Assembly (NCBI GenBank): GCA_947630875.1 | Contig: CANRJG010000012.1 | Coordinates: 1 to 50,630, forward strand | Length of the DNA: 50,630 nt | Origin: an uncultured Lachnospiraceae bacterium | GTDB lineage: Bacteria; Bacillota; Clostridia; Lachnospirales; Lachnospiraceae | Reading direction: 5' to 3' | Shown here: in pieces, positions 43,362 to 50,630 of the stretch | Position numbering within the stretch: position 1 is the first letter of the stretch | Layout of the letters: each line of letters opens with the position of its first letter | Position numbers and translations under genes: made by a program | The notes under the pieces: generated by a model | Databases searched by the model: none | What the model saw: the letters and a program-made list of their open reading frames with translations, nothing else | Told to the model about the DNA's origin: nothing

Positions 43362-44679
43362 CCATCTCACCTACTTTACTGTATTTTATTTTCAGAAGAT
43401 CAATCTTCCGCTGCTGCTCTCTGGTCATACCAAACCCCATATGCCGGCAGATATGATCATTTTTCAGAATGCAGTAACACATCCGTTTCCAGCTGGGAAG
43501 ATCTTTGGACGACTTAATATCGTCCGTATCATCCGGTATTTTATCCAGGAAAATAATACGGGAATGTTTCATCAGCGTATAATTCGAAACCCCGTTCCTA
43601 CAGATCCGGTAACCGTGATCCAGCAGTTCCTGAATGGTCTTTTCTTCCAGTCCGCCGCCTTTTTTATGCCAGAAATCAATGGAAGTATTGAATTTCCGGA
43701 CGTAATTGTTGCGTAAACGGACCGGCAGCGTATCCAGCAGAAATTTCGTATAGGATTCCCAGGTATGCCCTTTGGGCAGCGTAATCTGCCGGTATGCCAT
43801 GGCTTTGGACTTTCCGTATATGGCGCCGAAATTTGCCCCCTGTACCCGGCCTACCAGTTTTGCCCAGATCTCAGGATCAATAACCCGGTACAGATTGAGA
43901 CTGTCTTTTGCATAATCGTTAAAGGGCGATGCGACCCGCATCTGATCGGGCTTTAAACCTGCCATATAATACAGATCATAAAGTTTATTATAATCGTATC
44001 CGAAAACGGAAATCGCATGCCATACATCGCTTAAGGTCCAGTCATACAAAGGCGATGCCGCCCACATGTCCTTAAACTGCTTGGTAATCCAGCATTCCCC
44101 TTTATAGCCGTATTTTTTGTTTACTATGCCGCTGTAGCGCTGCAGGGATTCGTCCGCCCGCATACCCAGCAGGCAGACCGTCTTTTTGCCTCCGTGAGAC
44201 ATCCGATACCAGCGGCCAAACTGCTTTGCCAGATCTTCCTGGTGCATCCGGTACCGGTAGGTCGTCATGGGATTGTTTTCCAGATTGATCACGTAAGGGT
44301 GCTCCGGCATAGGCCGTACCCATGCTTCCTGCATTTTGTCATCCCAGGGGTACCAGTACATCTGATAACTGCTGAGGGCCGTTCTGGTAGCCATGGGCAG
44401 ACAGACCCAGTAAGGCTCGGTTTCATGCTGAATCTTTTCAAAGGTCTGTTCGATATACTCCGTCGTCACCGTATACTGCGCTTCAAAATCCTGATGAAAA
44501 ACGCCGATGGTTTTCGCCGGATAATATTTCTTTTGAAAATCCAGTGTCAGCTGCAGCAAAAGCCCGCTGTCTTTTCCGCCGGAAAAAGACACGAAAATAT
44601 TATCGAATTCTTCAAAAATAAACCGCAGCCGTTCCTGCAGGGCCTCATATACATTCTGACCGGTATATACTTTCTTCAT
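43351..44679 (-). CDS. IbrA-like PAPS-reductase-fold protein (DUF3440)
   Basis: A 442-residue N-type ATP pyrophosphatase of the PAPS reductase family. The PP-loop SGGKDS is at residues 33-38. GMRADESLQRY near residue 175 and the DWTLSDVWHAI region near 215 follow the family order. The C-terminal 170 residues match DUF3440/IbrA rather than sulphate-assimilating CysH, and the CysH catalytic cysteine end is not apparent. No sulphate-assimilation genes are nearby. It has its own promoter and overlaps the IbrB-like gene. Nucleic-acid or cofactor modification is plausible but unproven. Confidence 0.88.
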   Translation of the reverse strand: MKKVYTGQNVYEALQERLRFIFEEFDNIFVSFSGGKDSGLLLQLTLDFQKKYYPAKTIGVFHQDFEAQYTVTTEYIEQTFEKIQHETEPYWVCLPMATRTALSSYQMYWYPWDDKMQEAWVRPMPEHPYVINLENNPMTTYRYRMHQEDLAKQFGRWYRMSHGGKKTVCLLGMRADESLQRYSGIVNKKYGYKGECWITKQFKDMWAASPLYDWTLSDVWHAISVFGYDYNKLYDLYYMAGLKPDQMRVASPFNDYAKDSLNLYRVIDPEIWAKLVGRVQGANFGAIYGKSKAMAYRQITLPKGHTWESYTKFLLDTLPVRLRNNYVRKFNTSIDFWHKKGGGLEEKTIQELLDHGYRICRNGVSNYTLMKHSRIIFLDKIPDDTDDIKSSKDLPSWKRMCYCILKNDHICRHMGFGMTREQQRKIDLLKIKYSKVGEMDDI

Positions 44680-44719
44680 GAAAATTCATTCCTTCTATAA
44701 TCAGATGAAACATACAATG

Positions 44720-44748
44720 ATTGTATCATACTTTTTTACAAAATACAA
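44720..44748 (-). promoter_or_regulatory. Promoter of the IbrA/IbrB/DUF1461 unit
   Basis: On the minus strand TTGTAT (44748-44743), a 17-base spacer and TACAAT (44725-44720). It lies 41 bases before the IbrA-like start and after the surface-protein terminator. Confidence 0.65.
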
Positions 44749-44760
44749 AAAAATATAAAA

Positions 44761-44791
44761 ACAGGACGGAGCCAGATAAACTCCGTCCTGT
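44761..44791 (-). terminator. Terminator of the giant surface-protein gene
   Basis: A perfect 11-bp stem, ACAGGACGGAG with CTCCGTCCTGT, and a nine-base loop. On the minus strand it is followed by TTTTTATATTTTTTTG. Confidence 0.92.
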
Positions 44792-44806
44792 ACACAATCA
44801 GAATAT

Positions 44807-47800
44807 TCATGCAGCAGGTTTGATAAATGCCTCCCGCAGCGAAGCTGCATACCGCAGGATTTCCAACGCATCCCTGGCGTTGATCACTCCGTCAAAATTC
44901 ACATCCGCAAGTTCCTGCTCTGCAGGTTTCAGATGAATCAATTTTGCCGCAGCCTTTAATACCAGCAAAGCGTCTTCTGCGTCTATGTGTTTGTCAGAAT
45001 TAATGTCTCCATACAGCAGTTTCGTAGCCGGCGTTTCCGAAGGTTTTGGCGTTTCCGAAGGTTCCGGTGTAGCCGAAGGCTTCGGTGTAGCCGAAGGTTC
45101 CGGTGTGTCTGTAGGTTCCGGTGTAGCCGAAGGTTCCGGTGTGTCTGTAGGTTTCGGTGTAGCCGAAGGTTCCGGTGTAGCCGAAGGTTCCGGTGTGTCT
45201 GTAGGCTTCGGTGTAGCCGAAGGTTCCGGTGTGTCTGTAGGCTTCGGTGTGGCCGAAGGTTCCGGTGAAACGATTTCCGATTCCTTTGTATAATCGTCCG
45301 TATAATGGAATATAATCACATCACCGTCATTCAGATACTGTTCGCTGACACCCAGATTGCTGTGTACACTGTTATATGCATACATCCAACCGGAAAATTT
45401 CCCATTGGTAAACTCCGCAAGTGTAACGCTTCCATTGGAAATAGATGTCACATAATTGCCGGAAGGATTTTTCCATGTATAACCATTTGCGGTCAGAACC
45501 TTTTCCAAAACATCTTTCACGGTGGCATTGTTATCTACTTCATAGGTGGCCGCAGGAATCCATTCTTCCAGATTTCCTGCAGTCAGTGTATGCACATCTG
45601 TTTCATCATCCGCATGCAGGTGATCCCCAAACAGCGCAAAGCTGATTTTGATCGTTCCTTCCGGCAGCAGAACCGTAATATCGACAGTGGCGGAAACCGC
45701 GCCATAAGTCAGGACAACATGCTGTACCCCGTGCAGTTCGTTGTCATAGCCGGAAACCTGTACGTCTTCCAACGACAGCGGTGTTTTCGTTCCGTCACTG
45801 TAAACCGCTGTGATTTCCATGCCGCTGAAATCCAATGGTTCGCCAACATAATACTGATCCTTATAACTGCCGCCGATTTCCAGTGCCGTAACTACGGCTT
45901 CCGTACCAAATACCGGATATTTTTCCCCCTGTTTCCAGTTTTTGTAACTGGTTTCGGAGGACATCAGCCGTTCCAGTACGGTTCCGTCGGCAAACTGCTG
46001 CGCCGTCATGGCCTTGCAGGCTTCCTCCGGATCAAATCCTTCATACAGATTTCCATACTGCCCCATGCCTTTTTCCGCCCCGGTATCCAGATAAAAATTA
46101 TTGGCGATGTGCAGACGCTCGTTGATATTGTTATGGTGGGCAATAATTCCGCCTGACACACCGTTGTCACCGGTTGCGGTTACTTTACCGTAGAAAATAT
46201 TATCCGTAATATAACTGTCATTCCAGGCTTCTACCACAAATTCACCGCCAAAGATACCGCCTGCACAGGTTTCTGCTGTAACGTCGCCGTCAACATAACA
46301 GTTGCGAATGGTGGCCGTGGGTGAGTTGGGAGCGGATTCTGCTTCATATCCTTTGCCCAGAATTCCGCCGGCAGCGCGGCCGGTGGCCGTAACATTGCCC
46401 AGAAATGCGCATCGTTCGATAATACAGTCTCCCATGGACTGATTCTTGACCCCGGCGATCCCGCCGACATTGCTGCCGCCATAGACCTCGGCATAGCTGA
46501 TGGAATCGGAAATCGTTCCGGCAAACAGACCGACAAATGAACCGATGGCGCTTTGGTGCTGATCATAACCAATGGTAACGCCCTTTTCTACCGTACAATT
46601 TTTGACAATAATCGCATTGATGCCGGAACCGGAGCCGTCCGCAAGTCCGCTGCCTCTGGTGGATGAACCCGCTTTCAGCGTAATATTTTCCAGCGTGGCG
46701 GTCATCTTCACCCCTGTGCTGTTATAATTTCCGCTGACGCCATAATCGATAAAGCTTTCATTGATCAATCCGGATCCTTTGATCTTTTTACCATAAATAT
46801 TCAGGTTGCGGATGGTGGTGCCTCTGGCATAACCGATCAAAGGCAGCCCTTCTTCCGCAACAGTAACGGTATGATTCTGTCCATCCAAAATACCGGAGAA
46901 GGGATTCACAGAGGAACCGTTTCCCGGACCGGATGCGCCCGGCTTCAAAGCGCCCATGGGCGTCCAGTCTGCAGGCAGGGTAATGTCTGCATCCAGCGCG
47001 AAGTACACGCCGGCAAAACTGATACCCCGGTTGACCAAATCACGCAGTTGGCACAGCTGTGTATCATCCCGAATCAGGAACGGGTCACTTTCTGTCCCGG
47101 TTCCGGACCAGGACTGCATTTCCTCCGGAAGAGAAACATCCACGGTCAGCAGTACGTCGCTGTCATACCATACGTTTTCGAATCCTTCCCTGGAACAAAT
47201 AAGGCGAATAAAATATTCATAGGTTCCGGGCGCGGTGACGGCAGGAAGTTCCCCTTTGTAATGTCCGTATCCGTATACCCCCGGTTTGCCGGAAACCTTT
47301 CTCGCCGCCAGCACTTCCTCTGACAGCTCGCCGTCCATGCCTTCCTTCCAGTTTTGCGTATAATATAAATATCCGATATTACCTGATCCACTAGTAAGCT
47401 GGTTCACTTCTGTCGTTGCGCCCAGCTGCAGCACGTCCTCTTCGCTTCCGCCTGCAGGACGGGCACAGACTACCGGCGTGACAAAAGCACCTTCCGGCGT
47501 ACCATACACTTTGTTCCCTTCTTCATCCAGCACCGCGTCAGCCATTAACTGAAAATCATAGAAGCCGGGAGAGGTTCCCACCTCACAACTTTCCAGCGTG
47601 TTCGTTACAGTAGGTTCCAGGTCGAATCCCATGGGACTTAAACGGGAAATGGGATAGCTGACTTTGATCTGAATCACATTGGAACGGGCGGTATAGACAG
47701 TTTCTCCTACGGTTCGTGTCACTTCACAGAAAAGGAAAGAACTGCCGCCCATCAGAAAACTGACGTCCTTCAGTGTGGGGCCGGTTTCTCCCCTGATACG

Positions 47801-50002
47801 TGTGGAACCGCCGGTATGGGTGCTGCCTGCCGTGTTATTCAGATTTCTGCTGCCATACCACTGATACGTAATGGTTCCCTGGTCTGCGCCTTCCGGCATA
47901 TCGGCAATCTCTACCGGAGACAGTTCCAGATTCGTCAGATCACTTTTGTCCGCGGTCAGGGTATACACCGCTTCTCCTTCCGCATCGGTGAAATGCGGCT
48001 GAGAGACAATCTGCGGGGTAAAATCATACATGCAGACCTGCAGTGTATATTCCCGGTCAATTCCGCAGCCTTCGCTGCCGCAGGCCAGCCGGATGGGAAT
48101 TTTAATCAGTCCGGTTGCCGTATCCAGGGGATACCCGGAGAGATCAAATTTATATACCGTCTTATACGGATCTGTCACCGGCTCGCCGGTTGCATCTTTC
48201 GCTTCCGCCCATGTACCTTCCGGTGTCTGATACTGCAGCGTGGCCATTTTTTCTCCGCCAGTCACGGTCGCTCCGTCCGAAGCCCGCAGATAAATGGCTT
48301 TATCTTCTCTGACTTTCTCCGAGGCCGTCACCTGAAATACTTCATCCGTATCCGAAATACTGTAAGCGGATGGAATCTGCAGAGCCAGTCTGCTATTTTG
48401 CGCTTCATCCTCAAAAATATGAAAATAGTAACCACTGGTATTAAAACTGGCAATGCGATACACATGGAACGTATATTCCTGCAGTTCATCCAAAGCCGCT
48501 TCATCTCCGTACATACGATCCGCATTATAAGTCCTGTATACCTGCACTGTGACAGTGCGCACCGGATCGTTTACATGAAAAGCCGGCACCTTGGACGAAA
48601 TGCTGTCTTTCTGAAAGTAGTAACAGTTTGCAAATGTATTTTGCGCCTTTTTTGAATATTGCCATCTGCTGACCCACTTCGTTTCATCATTTTTAAAAGC
48701 AATCTGCGTGTAATCCGAAATGCTGTAGGATACTTTATTATTGCCTTTCCCATTATCATACAACGCAATAGAGTACTCATGCACATTCGGATCAAATTGG
48801 AACGCTTCTCCCAGTGTTTTTGTTTCCGGATCCACTGTCAGCGCATTTTCAATGTCGAAATCCAGCAAATGATTCTTTTCTTTTCCCACCAGCACCCGGA
48901 TCACGGTGCTGACCGTCATGGCTCCCTTGCCATAGGAGAGCGTGACATACTGCAGGCCTTCGGTATCTTTATCGTAGGTGCTGGTCAGATCTTTGGCCTG
49001 CAGCGTTTGTGTGCTTCCGTCGCTCATAATCAATGTGAAGTCGGCACCGGACAAATCCAATGCTTCTCCGGGTTCGTATTCCGTTTTATATGTGCCATCC
49101 ATGGTTAAGCGGTAAGGAACCACTTCATTTCCTGCATCGGCAGAAAAAAACTGATAGTTAAGAGCATCTTCCAATGGAATCATGCTGTCCGCCGTCGATC
49201 CGACTTTCACTTCTGTGCCGTCTTTCACATGCAAATAGGAAGTGTTGTATCCGGAAAGATACAAACCGGCTGATTTTCTCCCACTGGCGCTGATGGCGCC
49301 TTCCAGGAAGATGGAACCGCTTCGAACGTACATATGTGCATCTTCGGATCCGTTATAGCCGGTTTTCGAACCGAAACGCATGCCTTCTGAACTATTATTT
49401 CCCTTTGCGGCCACCTTCCCGCCGTTCTGGTAATACATTCCATTGACGTAAATGCCATACTGGCCGCCGGTGATTTGCAGCGTTCCGCCATTGATATGCA
49501 GGTCATTCCCTGCACTAAGCCCTGTGCCGCCGTTTGTGGCATCGATGGTTAGTGTTCCGTCTCCACTGATGACGGATTCACAGGACAGAATTACGGCAGA
49601 AGTGCCCTTTTCCGGTACGGTGACGGTATTTTCTCCCTGCAGTACAAGATGCAGCAGAGAGACGGTTACGGGTACATTGATACAACTTTTTTTCAGTGTG
49701 GTTTCACCCTGCTGCTGCGACCCTTCTTTTGTAATTGTGGCATTGCTCAGGGTAAGGGTATATTCCCCTTCTTTCCCGTCGGATGAAAGAACCGCTGTAC
49801 CTTCCCCACAGGCAATGCTTAGATGATCTGCTGTAAATTCTTCGCCGTTTACCCAGATATTATAGCCCGGGCTTTCCTGTGCATTTCCATCCGCAATGGG
49901 CGCGGTTTCCGACTGATCTGCCGAAACGTTTGCAGGAAGCACGCCGGCGATGAGCATCAAAGTCATCAGCAGGGCAGTCAGTTTTTTCAGGATTTTCTGC
50001 AT
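44807..50002 (-). CDS. Giant secreted surface protein with Big_3, DUF4430 and dockerin domains
   Basis: A 1731-residue extracellular protein. Residues 1-28 are a signal peptide. Residues about 90-250 are beta-helix-like with HINGGTL and ITGGQYG turns. A Big_3-type domain lies near 297-370 (YEPGEALDLSG). A beta-helical region follows at about 960-1360, opening with GTGTESDPFLI. A second Big_3 is near 1367-1445 (YYVGEPLDFSG), then a DUF4430-like domain (about 1480-1572, with NNATVKDVLEKVL and GWMYAYN). A Pro/Thr/Ser-rich linker of six-residue repeats spans about 1577-1657. The last 65 residues are a type I dockerin (DINSDKHIDAEDAL and DVNFDGVINARDAL). No enzyme active site is recognisable. AAAGGAGG lies six bases before the start. 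Adhesion or glycan binding is inferred. Confidence 0.9.
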   Translation of the reverse strand: MQKILKKLTALLMTLMLIAGVLPANVSADQSETAPIADGNAQESPGYNIWVNGEEFTADHLSIACGEGTAVLSSDGKEGEYTLTLSNATITKEGSQQQGETTLKKSCINVPVTVSLLHLVLQGENTVTVPEKGTSAVILSCESVISGDGTLTIDATNGGTGLSAGNDLHINGGTLQITGGQYGIYVNGMYYQNGGKVAAKGNNSSEGMRFGSKTGYNGSEDAHMYVRSGSIFLEGAISASGRKSAGLYLSGYNTSYLHVKDGTEVKVGSTADSMIPLEDALNYQFFSADAGNEVVPYRLTMDGTYKTEYEPGEALDLSGADFTLIMSDGSTQTLQAKDLTSTYDKDTEGLQYVTLSYGKGAMTVSTVIRVLVGKEKNHLLDFDIENALTVDPETKTLGEAFQFDPNVHEYSIALYDNGKGNNKVSYSISDYTQIAFKNDETKWVSRWQYSKKAQNTFANCYYFQKDSISSKVPAFHVNDPVRTVTVQVYRTYNADRMYGDEAALDELQEYTFHVYRIASFNTSGYYFHIFEDEAQNSRLALQIPSAYSISDTDEVFQVTASEKVREDKAIYLRASDGATVTGGEKMATLQYQTPEGTWAEAKDATGEPVTDPYKTVYKFDLSGYPLDTATGLIKIPIRLACGSEGCGIDREYTLQVCMYDFTPQIVSQPHFTDAEGEAVYTLTADKSDLTNLELSPVEIADMPEGADQGTITYQWYGSRNLNNTAGSTHTGGSTRIRGETGPTLKDVSFLMGGSSFLFCEVTRTVGETVYTARSNVIQIKVSYPISRLSPMGFDLEPTVTNTLESCEVGTSPGFYDFQLMADAVLDEEGNKVYGTPEGAFVTPVVCARPAGGSEEDVLQLGATTEVNQLTSGSGNIGYLYYTQNWKEGMDGELSEEVLAARKVSGKPGVYGYGHYKGELPAVTAPGTYEYFIRLICSREGFENVWYDSDVLLTVDVSLPEEMQSWSGTGTESDPFLIRDDTQLCQLRDLVNRGISFAGVYFALDADITLPADWTPMGALKPGASGPGNGSSVNPFSGILDGQNHTVTVAEEGLPLIGYARGTTIRNLNIYGKKIKGSGLINESFIDYGVSGNYNSTGVKMTATLENITLKAGSSTRGSGLADGSGSGINAIIVKNCTVEKGVTIGYDQHQSAIGSFVGLFAGTISDSISYAEVYGGSNVGGIAGVKNQSMGDCIIERCAFLGNVTATGRAAGGILGKGYEAESAPNSPTATIRNCYVDGDVTAETCAGGIFGGEFVVEAWNDSYITDNIFYGKVTATGDNGVSGGIIAHHNNINERLHIANNFYLDTGAEKGMGQYGNLYEGFDPEEACKAMTAQQFADGTVLERLMSSETSYKNWKQGEKYPVFGTEAVVTALEIGGSYKDQYYVGEPLDFSGMEITAVYSDGTKTPLSLEDVQVSGYDNELHGVQHVVLTYGAVSATVDITVLLPEGTIKISFALFGDHLHADDETDVHTLTAGNLEEWIPAATYEVDNNATVKDVLEKVLTANGYTWKNPSGNYVTSISNGSVTLAEFTNGKFSGWMYAYNSVHSNLGVSEQYLNDGDVIIFHYTDDYTKESEIVSPEPSATPKPTDTPEPSATPKPTDTPEPSATPEPSATPKPTDTPEPSATPEPTDTPEPSATPKPSATPEPSETPKPSETPATKLLYGDINSDKHIDAEDALLVLKAAAKLIHLKPAEQELADVNFDGVINARDALEILRYAASLREAFIKPAA
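45030..45268. repeat. Tandem 18/36-bp repeats coding the Pro-Thr linker
   Basis: Repeats of an 18-base unit (GGTGTAGCCGAAGGTTCC and variants with GTGTCTGTAGG) encode EPSATP/KPTDTP hexapeptides in the minus-strand surface protein. Units are nearly identical at the DNA level, which favours length change by slippage or recombination. Confidence 0.88.
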
Positions 50003-50032
50003 ACTTTACCTCCTTTATTATGCCGAAAAAAT

Positions 50033-50190
50033 AAAAAAGCCGGATTCTCTCCGACTCGTTTCAAACAGGCGTACTTTCCCTATAAAAAGCGCCGGATTTT
50101 TTTCCGGCGCGCTTCAAATGGGCATACTTTCCCCTTATAAAAAACGCCGGATTTTTCCGGCGCGTTCCAAATGGGCATACTTCTCCCCTA
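50033..50190. repeat. Three tandem ~53-bp terminator-like repeats
   Basis: Units at 50033-50083, 50084-50138 and 50139-50190. Each has a hairpin of the GCGCCGGA/TCCGGCGC type plus a conserved tail resembling CAAATGGGCATACTTTCCCC. On the minus strand each hairpin is followed by five to seven T, as in intrinsic terminators. The second and third units are closest; the first has diverged. They lie directly upstream of the giant surface-protein gene. Confidence 0.82.
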
Positions 50191-50555
50191 AGGATAGCAA
50201 ATACTTTGAGAACTCGTCGTGTAATTTGCAAAATTCAAACCGTGTAAGTCTCCTGACTAGCGCTTCAGAAAAATTTCTATGGTATACGCTCCTACCTTCC
50301 CGGATTGCTCCAGTGGCGAACTTTCGTCCAACGGTTCCCCGTTTTGGGCGTTCCCTTGCGCGCACAGTGCCGGTCGCGTGGGTCTTTCCCCGTTCATTCT
50401 AAGCCGCTTACCTGACAGTTTGTCTTTGCGGTAAACGTCAGCACAGTCTGATATATTCAGTTTTTTTACTGAAACCGACAGAGTAACAATGTTACTGCCT
50501 GTTTATAGATTCAATTTACAATGGAATAAAAGAATTGTCAATTGCAAACTCCTAA
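50191..50555. other. Non-coding, hairpin-rich intergenic region
   Basis: No convincing gene. Short ORFs here show no family features. Hairpins are dense: AACGG-TTCC-CCGTT (50330-50343), GAAC-TTTC-GTCC (50318-50329), CTGAC(A)GTTT with AAACGTCAG (50412-50441), TTCAGT with ACTGAA (50456-50473) and AGTAACA/TGTTACT (50482-50496). On the minus strand the first two have GGAA and GAAA loops, typical of structured RNA. A possible minus-strand promoter, TTGACA-17-TAAATT, lies near 50515-50545. It may be a structured RNA or a remnant of a mobile element. Confidence 0.45.
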
Positions 50556-50630
50556 ATCGAGTAGGAGGAATTTCTCTTGAATGAGAAATTCCGACCTCTC
50601 ACACCACCGTGCGTACCGTTCGGTACACGG
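50556..50630 (-). mobile_element. 3' end of a group II intron (domains V and VI), cut by the window edge
   Basis: Read on the minus strand, the edge begins with CCGTGTACC-GAAC-GGTACGCACGG, matching the domain V hairpin of bacterial group II introns, then GTGTGAGAGG. Domain VI follows: a perfect 10-bp stem GGAATTTCTC/GAGAAATTCC (50567-50592) and the terminal CCTACTCGAT, with the expected branch-point A seven bases from the end. The intron would end at 50556. The reverse transcriptase and the 5' part lie outside the window. Confidence 0.78.

Noticed and set aside
43351-44679. CysH (assimilatory PAPS reductase) for the PP-loop protein
   Set aside because: The protein is much longer, its C-terminal half matches the DUF3440/IbrA type, it is paired with a ParB-fold gene, and no sulphate-assimilation genes are present.
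44985-45293. Plus-strand ORF of repeated GVSVGSGVAEG
   Set aside because: It is the antisense frame of the Pro-Thr linker repeat in the surface protein; no ribosome site and no family.
50033-50190. CRISPR array
   Set aside because: Only three units, contiguous without unique spacers, and each carries a terminator-type hairpin; no cas genes.
50135-50365. Minus-strand 76-residue ORF near the window end
   Set aside because: It runs through the hairpin-rich region and into a terminator repeat, with no recognisable family and Arg-rich composition as expected for non-coding GC-rich sequence.

Overview
The window reads as low-to-mid GC chromosomal DNA of a Gram-positive anaerobe of class Clostridia, most likely a Lachnospiraceae relative. 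The signs are Clostridia-type gene orders (a topoisomerase B/A pair followed by gltX; nadD-yqeK-rsfS next to lexA; yggS-sepF; ftsW with a penicillin-binding protein), strong AGGAGG ribosome sites, dockerin-bearing surface proteins and a group II intron end. The genus cannot be fixed from sequence alone. No tRNA, rRNA or CRISPR array was seen.

Layout. 1-4.6 kb is AT-rich and accessory in character: three zinc-ribbon membrane proteins, then a secreted BspA-type leucine-rich-repeat protein ending in a dockerin. 4.7-7.0 kb holds a macro-domain/helix-turn-helix fusion, a von Willebrand A protein whose ribosome site lies in a predicted hairpin, and a YunG-like protein. 7.1-14.4 kb carries a metallophosphoesterase, miaB, two flavoproteins, a YnzC-like protein, rsmD, coaD and a coiled-coil protein. 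14.35-25.5 kb has a YlbJ-like membrane protein on the minus strand, then pepD, a type II topoisomerase pair, gltX, a very compact UvrD-type helicase, nadD, yqeK and rsfS. 25.5-28.7 kb holds lexA with an SOS box abutting its promoter, a TtcA-family thiolase, dtd and a tyrosine recombinase.

28.7-41.5 kb is almost entirely minus strand, a run of envelope, division and repair genes. In transcription order it is NusG-II protein, Gx transporter, ruvA, ruvB, U32 peptidase-like, ftsW-like, PBP2-like, Nudix, HlyD-like adaptor, yggS, sepF, lspA, rluD-like and a cytidylate kinase-like protein. 41.6-44.7 kb has apt facing a three-gene unit: an IbrA-like PAPS-reductase-fold protein, an IbrB-like ParB-fold protein and a DUF1461 membrane protein. 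44.8-50.0 kb is one 1731-residue secreted, dockerin-tagged surface protein.

The right edge (50.0-50.63 kb) is the most unusual non-coding part. Three tandem terminator-like repeats sit directly upstream of the giant surface gene. Beyond them are about 250 bp of hairpin-rich, probably non-coding DNA, then the 3' end (domains V and VI) of a group II intron running off the window. The leads I would follow first are the macro-HTH/vWA/YunG cassette with its masked ribosome site, the IbrA/IbrB-like pair, the terminator-repeat leader with the structured region beside it, and the pair of dockerin surface proteins.
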